A DNA stretch of 13,238 nucleotides from Candidatus Micrarchaeota archaeon RBG_16_49_10 (GCA_001784635.1 MFRS01000019.1:16460-29697); one strand, 5' to 3'; positions 1-6,928 are shown, numbered from the stretch's first letter. Numbers and translations are program-made. Notes: a model not told the origin generated them from the sequence alone.

Positions 1-261
1 CTCGCCAAGATAACCGCCCTCGACGGGATTTGCAATTCCCCCGATCCTTTCGGTTACGAATTTGTTCAAAACAAGCTTTCAATCGACGAGCCATTCTCGA
101 TATTCGTCTTCGAGATAGAGCCAAACGGTGACAGGACCCCGCTACTCAGCTGCGAACCTACCATAAGGGTCGAGAGGACCATCAGGGCTAGCGTCAAGAG
201 GATAGTGGCCTACAACACAGGCGCAGAGCTTGGGTTGGCCGAGCTCATAGTGGAGGTGTGA
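1..261 (+). CDS. C-terminal part of an unrecognised, possibly secreted protein
   Basis: The frame is open from the first base of the window to a TGA at 259-261 and encodes 86 residues; the 5' end lies outside the window. No catalytic motif is visible. The tail is beta-rich, with the stretch RVERTIRASVKRIVAYNTG followed by a short hydrophobic strand ending in LIVEV. That ending resembles the last strand of archaeal surface or pilin-like proteins, and the next gene starts with a pilin-like membrane anchor, so a secreted function is a reasonable inference only. The stop lies inside the ribosome binding site region of the following gene (GGAGG at 252-256), so the two are very probably co-transcribed and translationally coupled. 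Confidence 0.7.
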   Translation, partial: LAKITALDGICNSPDPFGYEFVQNKLSIDEPFSIFVFEIEPNGDRTPLLSCEPTIRVERTIRASVKRIVAYNTGAELGLAELIVEV

Positions 262-263
262 AG

Positions 264-686
264 ATGGGCAAAGGATTCATAAACATACTGGAAATCTTCC
301 TGGTGGCGGTCATACTCATCATAGCCTTCGCGCACTTCTTCCCCCAGTACAAGGTGACGACCGACTGGGACGACAAGCTGATGGAGCTGCAGCTTGAGGA
401 TACGTTGACGACGATAGAGAACCTGGGCAAGGTCTACAACTTCTCGACCGGCGCGGAGGACTTCGACCTCTTCATGGAGAACATCTTCATCGAGGGCGGC
501 GAGGGCGGCGTCTACGTCTGGTGGAACAGGACGGAAGGGCTTCCCAACGGCCACACCGAGCCTACGCCATTCTACACATGGGGCACGGAGAAGACCGTGA
601 TAGACGTCATCAACTACACCGTCGACAAGCCGGAGGGTGAGATGGTGAACTACACCTTCACGATAGGGCTTGGGAATCCTTACTGA
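264..686 (+). CDS. membrane-anchored pilin-like (class III signal-like) small protein
   Basis: A 140-residue protein of unknown function. The N-terminus MGKGFINILE is followed by an uninterrupted hydrophobic helix at about residues 8-27. This is the Lys-Gly/hydrophobic/Glu pattern seen in archaeal proteins handled by prepilin-type signal peptidase or simply anchored by that helix. The rest is hydrophilic and carries four N-glycosylation sequons (NFS, NRT, NYT, NYT), which fits an outward-facing domain. ATG at 264 is chosen because GGAGG at 252-256 sits 7 nt before it; a GTG at 258 overlapping the previous stop would lie inside that site. It follows the partial gene at 1-261 as an operon and faces the gene at 695-1009 with only 8 nt between stop codons. 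The family is not recognised; the topology is inferred from sequence. Confidence 0.75.
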   Translation: MGKGFINILEIFLVAVILIIAFAHFFPQYKVTTDWDDKLMELQLEDTLTTIENLGKVYNFSTGAEDFDLFMENIFIEGGEGGVYVWWNRTEGLPNGHTEPTPFYTWGTEKTVIDVINYTVDKPEGEMVNYTFTIGLGNPY

Positions 687-694
687 ATCGGCAT

Positions 695-1009
695 TCAAAG
701 AATATTTACAAAGGTACCATCACGAACTCTGTTCGGAATCAGCCTCATTACCGATACACAATGTTCCAGGGGATTGACCAACCTTCTATAAGTTACACTC
801 GAACTATATACATCATTTAACCTAGACAAATCAGGGCTTACTTGGTACCCGGCTCTGTAAAGTTCCCTCAACCAAGTTTCGGCCAATTCACAATTAAGTT
901 TGATTTCTTTGATCGCTGAATCCACACCCGATTGTTGGCCATGCAGCTTAACTGTTTGGATTGATTCATTTTCCAGTTCTTTTAGAGCCTCAAGCCTTTG
1001 GTCTAACAT
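695..1009 (-). CDS. AT-rich orphan helical protein, unrecognised
   Basis: A 104-residue protein with no motif I recognise. The first 70 residues are predicted to be helical and charged (MLDQRLEALKELENES, then AIKEIKLNCELAETWLREL), possibly a coiled-coil or helical bundle; there is no signal peptide or membrane segment. The gene is visibly richer in A+T than the neighbouring housekeeping genes, as are the winged-helix genes at 3764-5505, suggesting a different origin. There is no Shine-Dalgarno sequence; a TATA-like stretch at 1030-1040 lies 21-31 nt before the ATG, as expected for a leaderless transcript. It converges with the pilin-like gene. A real gene is likely because promoter and start fit, but its function is unknown. 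Confidence 0.6.
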   Translation of the reverse strand: MLDQRLEALKELENESIQTVKLHGQQSGVDSAIKEIKLNCELAETWLRELYRAGYQVSPDLSRLNDVYSSSVTYRRLVNPLEHCVSVMRLIPNRVRDGTFVNIL

Positions 1010-1029
1010 AACGAATTATCGCATATTAA

Positions 1030-1040
1030 CTTTAAAAATA
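1030..1040 (-). promoter_or_regulatory. TATA box of the orphan gene at 695-1009
   Basis: The minus strand reads TATTTTTAAAG, 21-31 nt upstream of the ATG at 1009. This spacing places transcription start at or next to the start codon (leaderless), matching several other small genes in the window. Not tested experimentally. Confidence 0.5.
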
Positions 1041-1117
1041 CTTTTATTACACATCTCTAGGCAGTTAAGCTAGGAAACGGTTGTATGATTGCGGTTAAAA
1101 ATGATACGAGTTCGGCC

Positions 1118-2983
1118 TTACCTCAGCCTAACAGTCTCAAGCGTCTTCGGCGAGGTCGCCTCTATCTTGAATATTTTGTGTATCGTCTTCGCCAGCTGCA
1201 CCGTCTTGGTCGCTTCCCCATGGCAGACCAACACCCTCTCGGGCTTGGACTTAAGCCTGCTCAAGTAGTTCAGCAGCTGGTTCCTGTCGGAGTGGCCTGA
1301 CAGCCCCTGGATTGTGTTGATCTCCATCTCCAGGTTAAGCACCGAGGACCTCCCGTTGTTGCTCACCGGTATCTCCTTCAAACCCCTCTGTATCTTCCTG
1401 CCCATCGTGCCCTCCGCCTGGTATCCGACGAACAGCAGGCCGTTCTTGGGGTCGCCGCCCAACGCCTTCACATGCTCCATCACAGGGCCGCCGGTCAGCA
1501 TCCCGCTGGTTGATATTATCACTGCCGGCTCGCCGTCCCACGCCTTCTCCCTCTCAGCCTGCACGGTGAGCTTCTTGAATATCGGGTTCATGAAGGGGTT
1601 GTCCCCCTGGTATATACTCCTCTCCACGTTGCTCGACAGGTACTCCGGATAGGCCGTGTGTATTGCCGTGGCGTCCCATATCATGCCGTCGATGTAGACC
1701 GGGCTCTCGAATTTGTTCTCGTTGAGTATGCACATTATCTCCTGCGCCCTCCCGACGGAGAAGGACGGTATCAAACATTTCCCTTTCCTCTCTATGGTCT
1801 TCTTTACGGCCGCCATCAGGGCGTCTTCCGACTCCTTCCTGTGGGGCATCACGTCGTCCTGCCCGCCATAGGTGGACTCCATAATCAGGGTCTCCACCCT
1901 CTGGAAGCCGGTGAATGCCGGGTCGAGAAGCTGCGTCCTGTCGTACTTCAGGTCGCCAGTATAGACTATGTTGTGCAACCCCTGGCCCACGTGCAGATGG
2001 ACCTGCGCGGAGCCCAGGAGATGCCCTGCGGTCTGGAAGGTCAGCCTCACGTCCGGCCCTACGTCCGACACCTCGCCGTAGTCGAGGGTTATGGAATGCT
2101 TGACGGCCTCCTTGACGCCCTTCGCAGTGAACGGCGGCTGCTGCCCATTCTTCTGCATTACGTCGATGAAGTCCATCGAGAGCATTGTGAACAGATCTAT
2201 CGTGGGGGAAGTGCAGTAGAAAGGCCCTTCGTATCCGTACTCATAGAGATAAGGGACCATACCCATGTGGTCCGTGTGGGCGTGGCTGACGACTATCGCG
2301 TCGATCTCAGCCGGGTCGAACTCCTTCGTCTGCAGGTAGGGGAACTTGGTGCTGTCCGAGTCCCCGACGCCTAGCCCGCAGTCCATGAGTATCTTCGACT
2401 TGGGCGTCTCCACGATTGTGCAGGACCTCCCCACTTCTCTATAACCTCCGAGGAAAGTGAGCCTGACCCAGTCCCTGTTCGTCTGCCTCTCGGTGAATAT
2501 CTTCGTCCCCACCTCCCTCAGGAACTTCTTCCTCCAGACCGTCTCGGTGTGCAGCAGGTCGCGGATGGACTTGACTATGTTAGAGCTTATCTCCGGTATC
2601 CTCTCGATTCTCGGGACCCATGAGGTCTCCTCCTTTATCCGCCTGAAGCTCTCCCCGCCCCTGCCTATCACGAGCCCGGGCTTCTCGGCCTTTATTATGA
2701 CGATGCTCCTCTCCGGCTCGAACCTTATCTCCTTTATGCCGGCGTCCTCGGGTATCAGCTCCTTTATCTTCTTCTTCGCGTCCTCCGTGTCCATCGACAG
2801 GCTGCTGTCCGGCCTCACCTCTATCCTCTTCTTCAGCTCAGAAACGGCCTCCTTGATCTGCTCCCCCGACTCCTGGAAGAACACCTTGTCCTTCGTGTAG
2901 ACGACGATCTCGCACCCTTCCAGGTCTATCCTGTCAACGACACCCTTGGGTAGGACTTCCTTAACCTTGTCTAAAATCTCCAT
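1118..2983 (-). CDS. aCPSF1: KH-domain beta-CASP ribonuclease, archaeal CPSF1 / termination factor FttA
   Basis: A 621-residue protein, close to the usual 630-640 residues of archaeal aCPSF1, the CPSF73-like nuclease that cleaves RNA 3' ends and terminates transcription in archaea. In order: an N-terminal KH-like segment (about 1-65), a second KH domain with GxxG loop GRGG at 107-110, a metallo-beta-lactamase domain from about 173 (LGGYREVGRS) with metal motif HAHTDH at 234-239, H321 in AGHLLGSAQ and D344 in YTGDL, and the beta-CASP domain with ESTYG at 369-373, GHSD at 563-566 and CHGE at 587-590. All expected catalytic residues are present. ATG at 2983 is chosen because AGGAG lies just upstream and the protein then starts where family members do; the frame continues further upstream inside psmB but is not credible there. 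It lies 29 nt behind psmB, a pairing also found in Methanocaldococcus jannaschii (MJ1236/MJ1237). Confidence 0.96.
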   Translation of the reverse strand: MEILDKVKEVLPKGVVDRIDLEGCEIVVYTKDKVFFQESGEQIKEAVSELKKRIEVRPDSSLSMDTEDAKKKIKELIPEDAGIKEIRFEPERSIVIIKAEKPGLVIGRGGESFRRIKEETSWVPRIERIPEISSNIVKSIRDLLHTETVWRKKFLREVGTKIFTERQTNRDWVRLTFLGGYREVGRSCTIVETPKSKILMDCGLGVGDSDSTKFPYLQTKEFDPAEIDAIVVSHAHTDHMGMVPYLYEYGYEGPFYCTSPTIDLFTMLSMDFIDVMQKNGQQPPFTAKGVKEAVKHSITLDYGEVSDVGPDVRLTFQTAGHLLGSAQVHLHVGQGLHNIVYTGDLKYDRTQLLDPAFTGFQRVETLIMESTYGGQDDVMPHRKESEDALMAAVKKTIERKGKCLIPSFSVGRAQEIMCILNENKFESPVYIDGMIWDATAIHTAYPEYLSSNVERSIYQGDNPFMNPIFKKLTVQAEREKAWDGEPAVIISTSGMLTGGPVMEHVKALGGDPKNGLLFVGYQAEGTMGRKIQRGLKEIPVSNNGRSSVLNLEMEINTIQGLSGHSDRNQLLNYLSRLKSKPERVLVCHGEATKTVQLAKTIHKIFKIEATSPKTLETVRLR

Positions 2984-3012
2984 CCGAATCTCCTGATGAA
3001 ATGAAAAGAAAA

Positions 3013-3648
3013 CTATACCAGCAGGCCCTTCTTCTCGTCCTCTTCGAGCAGCCTGAAGCCACCCTTGTCGATGATGGCTATGTCGAAGCCTATCCCGCCT
3101 GATGCTATATCCCTCTCGACCGCGGCCTTGATCGACTTTGCAGCCACCCTCTTCCCCTCGTCTAGGCTCATCCCGTCCTTGTAGATGGTCTCCAGGACCC
3201 CGAAAGCCATCGGGGATCCGGACCCTGTCGAGAAGAACTTCTTCTCCTCCAGGCTGGACCCGTCGGGGTGCAGTATGAATAGGTTGGGGCCGCTTTCGTC
3301 GTAGCCTGCCAGGATTATCTGTATCATGTAGGGCAGGTAGCTCCACCTTCCGCCATAGAGTATGTTCGAGAGCAGGGATGCCGTCGACCTGACCGTTATC
3401 CTCTTCTTGTTCTTTATCTCGAAGAGCTTGGTCTCGGCCTTCAAGTACCTCGCCAGCGCCTGAAGGTCCCCCACCATGCCGGCCTGCGTGATGCCTATGT
3501 GGTCGGCTATCTTGGTTATCTTAAGGTCGTCCTTCGACGCCACCATGTAGCCCATGGTAGCCTTCCTCTCCGCAGCCAGGATTATCCCGTCCTTGCAGAC
3601 TATGCCCACTGTAGTGGTACCGCTTTTAATACCTTGAATCTGTTCCAA
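3013..3648 (-). CDS. psmB: 20S proteasome beta subunit
   Basis: A 211-residue catalytic subunit of the archaeal 20S proteasome. A ten-residue propeptide (MEQIQGIKSG) precedes the threonine that becomes the N-terminal nucleophile (TTTVGIV). In mature numbering the protein has Glu17 (AAERKATMG; Asp or Glu is normal in archaea) and Lys33, and a C-terminal active-site loop ERDIASGGIGFD containing the conserved Asp and Ser. Length matches the family. The start codon read from the frame is TTG at 3646-3648, supported by GGGGTG a few bases upstream and by the normal propeptide length; no ATG is available nearby. A TATA-like TATTTAAATTC at 3692-3702 would give a short 5' leader. It is the first gene of the operon with aCPSF1, and its promoter is back to back with that of the winged-helix gene at 3764. 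Confidence 0.96.
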   Translation of the reverse strand: MEQIQGIKSGTTTVGIVCKDGIILAAERKATMGYMVASKDDLKITKIADHIGITQAGMVGDLQALARYLKAETKLFEIKNKKRITVRSTASLLSNILYGGRWSYLPYMIQIILAGYDESGPNLFILHPDGSSLEEKKFFSTGSGSPMAFGVLETIYKDGMSLDEGKRVAAKSIKAAVERDIASGGIGFDIAIIDKGGFRLLEEDEKKGLLV

Positions 3649-3691
3649 AAAAACACCCCAGAACTTGGTTGATAATAATTTAATATCAGAA

Positions 3692-3702
3692 GAATTTAAA
3701 TA
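3692..3702 (-). promoter_or_regulatory. TATA box of the psmB-aCPSF1 operon
   Basis: The minus strand reads TATTTAAATTC, 44-54 nt upstream of the TTG start. Transcription would begin near 3667-3672, leaving a leader of about 20-25 nt that carries the GGGGTG ribosome binding site. It lies about 35 bp from the oppositely oriented TATA box at 3735-3742. Confidence 0.5.
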
Positions 3703-3734
3703 GGTATCTCTTCGCCCTCCTTCTTCGGATAAGG

Positions 3735-3742
3735 ATTTAAAA
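3735..3742 (+). promoter_or_regulatory. TATA/BRE of winged-helix gene 1 (leaderless)
   Basis: TTTAAAAT, preceded by the purine-rich AAGGA (BRE-like), lies 22-29 nt upstream of the ATG at 3764. No Shine-Dalgarno sequence is present, so a leaderless transcript is inferred. Confidence 0.55.
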
Positions 3743-3763
3743 TTAATTCCTGTTTAATTAGTT

Positions 3764-4126
3764 ATGTATTTGCAGCGGGTTGACCCTATATCTAGAGACG
3801 GCTCTGAACCAACAGGGCACAAGATTGTATTCGAGCCGATAGGGCCCAGATATAGCCTAAATTTTTTATCTTCGACACAGTTAAGAGTCTTAAAGAGAAT
3901 TTACTGCGCAGAAGGACATCCCGTGACTTCTTTAGAATTGGCAAAAGGGATATATGGATTTGTGGATGAATCAACGATTAAAGACGTATATACCATAATA
4001 GCAAAAACTAGAACGTTGCTAAGGGAAAACAAACTACCTGATGACCAAATAATAATTACAGATTTGGTGAGAGGCTATAGATTCGGTTACGGTCATTGGG
4101 GCATTTTTGACATTGATTGCGCATAA
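3764..4126 (+). CDS. stand-alone OmpR/PhoB-type winged-helix protein 1
   Basis: A 120-residue protein. Residues 36-112 follow the plan of the OmpR/PhoB (Trans_reg_C) winged helix: a strand-helix entry (LSSTQLRVLKRIY), a helix that begins after a PVTSLELAKGIYG turn, a recognition-helix segment (STIKDVYTIIAKTRTLLRE) and the C-terminal wing hairpin IIITDLVRGYRFGYG, matching the family's IxTVRGxGYRL ending. There is no receiver domain; the roughly 35 residues before the winged helix contain no phosphorylation site. The likely role is DNA-binding transcription regulator, targets unknown. The gene is AT-rich compared with psmB and hisS and is leaderless. It is the first of three similar genes nearby (4837, 5203), which are too divergent to be recent duplicates. 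Family assignment is by pattern, not by database search. Confidence 0.75.
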   Translation: MYLQRVDPISRDGSEPTGHKIVFEPIGPRYSLNFLSSTQLRVLKRIYCAEGHPVTSLELAKGIYGFVDESTIKDVYTIIAKTRTLLRENKLPDDQIIITDLVRGYRFGYGHWGIFDIDCA

Positions 4127-4184
4127 AATATCGATTCAAAATAACCATTCTATTAAAACAAACATTTTGTAAGCCTTTGTGCAA

Positions 4185-4673
4185 TTAACGGCGGCGGCGA
4201 GCCTTCTTGATTAAATGGCTCCCGAACATCCACAGCCCGGCCTTGTCGAAGGCCTTCCTCGCATCCTTCTCAAGCACGTTCTTCACGACTTTTGGCGGCT
4301 TTGCGAAATACGGCTCGAACTGGGTTATTTCATCGTCTTCGAGTATGTTCCACCTGGTGTGGCCTCCCATAAATGGGGATGAGAGCGCATAGACGACCTT
4401 CCCGACCTTGAACTCCCTCGCCATGAACGCGCACATCGGGCACGGCTCGCAGTTCGAGTACAGGACGCAGTCCGATAAATCGCCCAGCTTCTCCTTGGCC
4501 TCGTTCATAGCGACTATCTCGGCGTGGAGGAATATTTTTTGTGTGGCCTTGTTCGTAGATTCCGATATTATCTTCCCGTCCCTAACGACCAGCGCGCTGA
4601 AGGGGTTCTCCCCGCTCTCCAGCGACCTCTCCGCGAGCTCGATGCACCTCCGGATGAATTTCTCGTCGCTCAT
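4185..4673 (-). CDS. zinc-dependent nucleoside/base deaminase (CMP/dCMP deaminase fold)
   Basis: A 162-residue protein of the cytidine/deoxycytidylate deaminase superfamily, which hydrolyses an amino group from a base or nucleoside. The zinc and proton-shuttle motif HAE is at 50-52 and the second zinc motif CEPCPMC at 75-81 (ligands C78 and C81). The segment GGHTRWNIL near 103-111 and the overall length resemble guanine deaminase/TadA-like enzymes, but I cannot separate guanine deaminase, tRNA adenosine deaminase and other specificities from sequence alone. The C-terminus ends in a basic tail (KKARRRR), which might contact nucleic acid. ATG at 4673 is chosen because AGGTG sits 6 nt before it; an in-frame GTG at 4682 would overlap that site. 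It lies on the opposite strand between two winged-helix genes. Confidence 0.88.
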   Translation of the reverse strand: MSDEKFIRRCIELAERSLESGENPFSALVVRDGKIISESTNKATQKIFLHAEIVAMNEAKEKLGDLSDCVLYSNCEPCPMCAFMAREFKVGKVVYALSSPFMGGHTRWNILEDDEITQFEPYFAKPPKVVKNVLEKDARKAFDKAGLWMFGSHLIKKARRRR

Positions 4674-4818
4674 TGAAAGCACCTGATATTATTAAGGAAA
4701 CGGCCTAGAAATTTATTTACATACGTTTTTCTATTGAACCATAATATTATACCTTTTTTATGTCGTATCTCATGCATATTTAAGATTATTTTTTTGTTTT
4801 ATTACCACTGTCATTAGG

Positions 4819-4836
4819 ATGGCAGTCGCTGTGTGA
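4819..4836 (+). other. possible five-codon leader mini-ORF
   Basis: ATG GCA GTC GCT GTG TGA reads MAVAV-stop and is followed directly, in the same frame, by the ATG of the gene at 4837. A TATA-like CATATTTAAGA at 4776-4786 would place transcription start close to or just before this upstream ATG. It may be a short leader peptide coupled to the winged-helix gene or chance; no Shine-Dalgarno sequence precedes either ATG. Confidence 0.3.
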
Positions 4837-5121
4837 ATGATAATGCCTGTGAGAATTTACAGAGGGGATGAACCCGTTTTGGACGAGCTATCAAGGATGG
4901 AGGAAGATTTGGTACTGTATATTTTTGCTACTCGTGCCAGCGTTTCCAACAGGGAACTCATTTCCTATCTTTGGCCAGGTCACCCTAATGCCTCACAAAA
5001 TGTTAAGACTTTGGTGAGTGATGTCAGAAAAAAGTGCGGAAGAGATATTTTCATAACACACCACTCTTTTGGCTACGCGCCCAACCTAGAGAGCTATAGG
5101 GCCGTAGTAGAACAGGATTAA
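4837..5121 (+). CDS. stand-alone OmpR/PhoB-type winged-helix protein 2
   Basis: A 94-residue protein that is almost only a winged helix. The core reads LSRMEEDLVLYIF, then SVSNRELISYLWPG (the family's vvsreeLxxxvWg), then a recognition-helix region NASQNVKTLVSDVRKKCG (xxvdvhIsrLRkKLg) and the wing DIFITHHSFGYAPN (IxTvrgxGYrl). It has no receiver or sensor domain. A DNA-binding regulator is inferred; the target is unknown. ATG at 4837 or ATG at 4843 could be the start; there is no ribosome binding site, and the start at 4837 abuts the stop of a mini-ORF. AT-rich, like its two relatives, and only 81 nt before the next one. Confidence 0.72.
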   Translation: MIMPVRIYRGDEPVLDELSRMEEDLVLYIFATRASVSNRELISYLWPGHPNASQNVKTLVSDVRKKCGRDIFITHHSFGYAPNLESYRAVVEQD

Positions 5122-5173
5122 ACCAGCTTACAAATTACGGTAAGTGCTATAATTACCCTCTCTTTAGGAAGAG

Positions 5174-5181
5174 CATTTAAG
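5174..5181 (+). promoter_or_regulatory. TATA box of winged-helix gene 3 (leaderless)
   Basis: CATTTAAG, preceded by the purine-rich GGAAGAG, lies 22-29 nt upstream of the ATG at 5203. The arrangement is nearly the same as those at 9795-9802 and 11124-11131, with the ATG 28 nt from the first A of ATTTAA in all three. Confidence 0.55.
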
Positions 5182-5202
5182 GTTAAGTGTCAATTGTTTG
5201 TT

Positions 5203-5505
5203 ATGTCAGTGGCCTTTTATAAAAACGGTAAACTGGTTGGAGATGTAGTCAATCTCTTTACCCAGAAAGAATATGAGTTAGTTTTGTACTTATCCTTTAG
5301 GGGATGTTTTGCACCACAGGAAGAAATAATAGAACATCTTTGGGGCGGCTATGCATGCAATCGCATTGTTAGCCTCCATACCTTGTCTATTCGCAAAAAA
5401 TTGGGAGACCCAAGTGTTATCGTGAATAAACACGGGTGTTTTAGGCTTAACCCAGAATACACTTTCGTCGCCACAGCAAATGACATCCCCCCGGAGCTAA
5501 AATAG
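5203..5505 (+). CDS. stand-alone OmpR/PhoB-type winged-helix protein 3
   Basis: A 100-residue protein. FTQKEYELVLYLSFRG matches the LTxxEyxlLxxL opening of OmpR-type DNA-binding domains; APQEEIIEHLWGG the second helix with its Trp-Gly; SLHTLSIRKKLGD the recognition helix with the conserved R-K-K-L; and VIVNKHGCFRLNP the wing. No receiver domain is fused. ATG at 5203 is chosen over an in-frame TTG at 5194 because the TATA box at 5174-5181 then has leaderless spacing. Its last 9 bases overlap the 3' end of hisS, which converges from the other strand. A DNA-binding regulator is inferred; AT-rich composition separates it from hisS. Confidence 0.74.
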   Translation: MSVAFYKNGKLVGDVVNLFTQKEYELVLYLSFRGCFAPQEEIIEHLWGGYACNRIVSLHTLSIRKKLGDPSVIVNKHGCFRLNPEYTFVATANDIPPELK

Positions 5506-6798
5506 GCCCTTCAACTTCCCAGAAAGATCCTTCCCTGTGACTTCTATTTCTTCCCCTGTCGCCATGTTCTTTAATTTGAACTTGCCGGACTTGACCTCGT
5601 TCTCGCCCACTATGACGGCGTAGGGTATCCCCAGCGAGTTTATGTACTCCAGCTGCTTCCTCAGCGGCCTGTCCATGACGTCCACCTGCGTGCTTATGCC
5701 GGCCCCCCTCAGCTCCTGCGCAAGCTTGAGGCAGTCCTTCTTGACGTTTGCGCTGACATTAACGACAAAGACTTTCGTGTAGGTTTTCCTCTTCACCTTG
5801 TCCCTGTCCTTCAGCAGGTCTATTATCCTCTCCACCCCCAGGCCGAATCCGACAGATGGCGTCTCCTCCCTTCCCTCGGCGAACGCCCCTATCATCCTGT
5901 CATACCTTCCCCCGCCGGCCAGGCTGCCTATCGACTTCTCGTCGCTCATGGCCTCGAAGATGGTCGAGGTGTAGTAGTCCAGCCCCCTCGCTAGGCTAAG
6001 GTCGATGATCACATTTTCCTTTCCCAGGTCCTTCAGGAAGCCTACCAGCTCCCCCAGCTCCCTTATCCCTTCCTCCGCGTCCTTCGTCTTGACAGCGTCC
6101 TTTATCTTTTCCAAGACCTCCTCTGGCTTGCCGTCTATCTCGAGTATCTCCATTATCTTGTCCGCCGCCCCGCCTATCCCCCTCTCGTCAAGCTCCCTCC
6201 TCACCCCATACTTCCCGATCTTGTCTAGCTTGTCTATCGCGCGGTAGGCGTCGAGGACCTTTTTCCTGTTTACGCCGCAGTCCTCTATTATCGCCGTCAG
6301 CAGCTTCCTGTTGTTCACCCTCATGTAGCCCTTGAAGCCCAGCTCCTCCAGCACTTCAAGTACTATCGCAATCACTTCAGCGTCGGCCAGCATGCTCTTG
6401 GCCCCTGCGGTGTCGCAGTCGCACTGCCAGAATTCCCGATATTTCCCACGCTTTATTTCCTCGTAGCGCCAGACCCGGGATATCTCATACCTCCTCACCG
6501 GCTTGGGCAGCTGCGGGTTGCTCGCCATCTGCCTGCAGAAGGGCACGGTCTGGTCGAACCTCAATGACAATTTGCGGCCTGACTTGTCCTCGAAGACGTA
6601 GAGCTTGTCCGCCTCGCCCTCGCCTATCGACTCCTTCATCGCGAAGAGTTCGTAGTTCTCGAAGGCCGGCGTCTTGAATGGGTCGAACCCCCACCTCTGG
6701 AAGATCGACTTCACAGTGTCGAAAACCCTCTCCCTGAGGATCATCTCCTCGGGTAAAAAGTCTCTTGTCCCCCTTGGGGTTTGGAATTTTTCCGACAT
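5497..6798 (-). CDS. hisS: histidyl-tRNA synthetase
   Basis: A 433-residue class II aminoacyl-tRNA synthetase that charges tRNA-His. It opens with the diagnostic FQTPRGTRDFLPEEM, has the motif 2 region RYEEIKRGKYREFWQCDCDTAG (about 111-132; the WQCDCD form is archaeal/eukaryal-like), the histidine-specific LARGLDYYT at 289-297, GGGRYD at 315-320, and motif 3 in VGFGLGVERI. The anticodon-binding domain covers roughly 342-433, including QVDVMDRPLRKQLEYI. ATG at 6798 is chosen because the protein then starts like its relatives and GAGG at 6808-6811 lies 9 nt upstream; an in-frame ATG at 6846 would add 16 residues from a palindromic region. Its upstream region holds a palindrome array (6819-6897). 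tRNA-His lies 2.2 kb upstream on the same strand. Confidence 0.97.
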   Translation of the reverse strand: MSEKFQTPRGTRDFLPEEMILRERVFDTVKSIFQRWGFDPFKTPAFENYELFAMKESIGEGEADKLYVFEDKSGRKLSLRFDQTVPFCRQMASNPQLPKPVRRYEISRVWRYEEIKRGKYREFWQCDCDTAGAKSMLADAEVIAIVLEVLEELGFKGYMRVNNRKLLTAIIEDCGVNRKKVLDAYRAIDKLDKIGKYGVRRELDERGIGGAADKIMEILEIDGKPEEVLEKIKDAVKTKDAEEGIRELGELVGFLKDLGKENVIIDLSLARGLDYYTSTIFEAMSDEKSIGSLAGGGRYDRMIGAFAEGREETPSVGFGLGVERIIDLLKDRDKVKRKTYTKVFVVNVSANVKKDCLKLAQELRGAGISTQVDVMDRPLRKQLEYINSLGIPYAVIVGENEVKSGKFKLKNMATGEEIEVTGKDLSGKLKGLF

Positions 6799-6818
6799 TT
6801 TCGTTCGCCTCTGATTAA

Positions 6819-6897
6819 GTGTCCATTTTATTGGACACCCGTCCATTTTTTTAAACGGCTGTTAAATTTTTTTAACACATGTTAATTTTTTTTAACA
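6819..6897 (-). promoter_or_regulatory. four tandem palindromes over the hisS promoter
   Basis: Four inverted repeats follow one another at a pitch of about 20 bp: GTGTCCA/TGGACAC at 6819-6838 (7 bp arms, 6 nt loop), a weak CCGT/ACGG at 6839-6858, TGTTAAA/TTTAACA at 6860-6877 (7 bp arms, TTTT loop), and TGTTAA/TTAACA at 6880-6897. The candidate TATA box of hisS on the minus strand (TTTAAAAAAAT, 6845-6855) lies inside the second unit. Transcription would then start near 6824, inside the first unit, leaving a leader with the GAGG site. Two-turn spacing suggests a row of operator sites for a dimeric regulator on one face of the DNA; RNA hairpins are an alternative. Confidence 0.5.
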
Positions 6898-6928
6898 CCT
6901 GCACAGCCTACACTATTTTTGGTTGTTT

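Noticed and set aside
210..698. 162-codon open frame on the minus strand
   Set aside because: It is antisense to the pilin-like gene, which has an SD, a membrane anchor and operon context.
1658..2374. 238-codon open frame on the + strand
   Set aside because: It is antisense to the metallo-beta-lactamase part of aCPSF1, whose catalytic motifs are intact; the translated sequence has no domain features.
2984..3346. N-terminal extension of aCPSF1 by 121 codons
   Set aside because: It lies inside psmB in another frame, is Arg/Gly-rich without a fold, and the start at 2983 has a good SD and matches the family's N-terminus.
6468..6480. GCCAGACCCGGGA in hisS resembling the tRNA-His 3' end, as a possible integration att repeat
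   Set aside because: 12 of 13 bases match, but it encodes a conserved part of HisRS motif 2, is short, and no integrase gene is present between or near the two sites.
6819..6897. Palindrome array as a CRISPR array
   Set aside because: Units are only about 20 bp with no unique spacers of constant length, and no cas gene is present.
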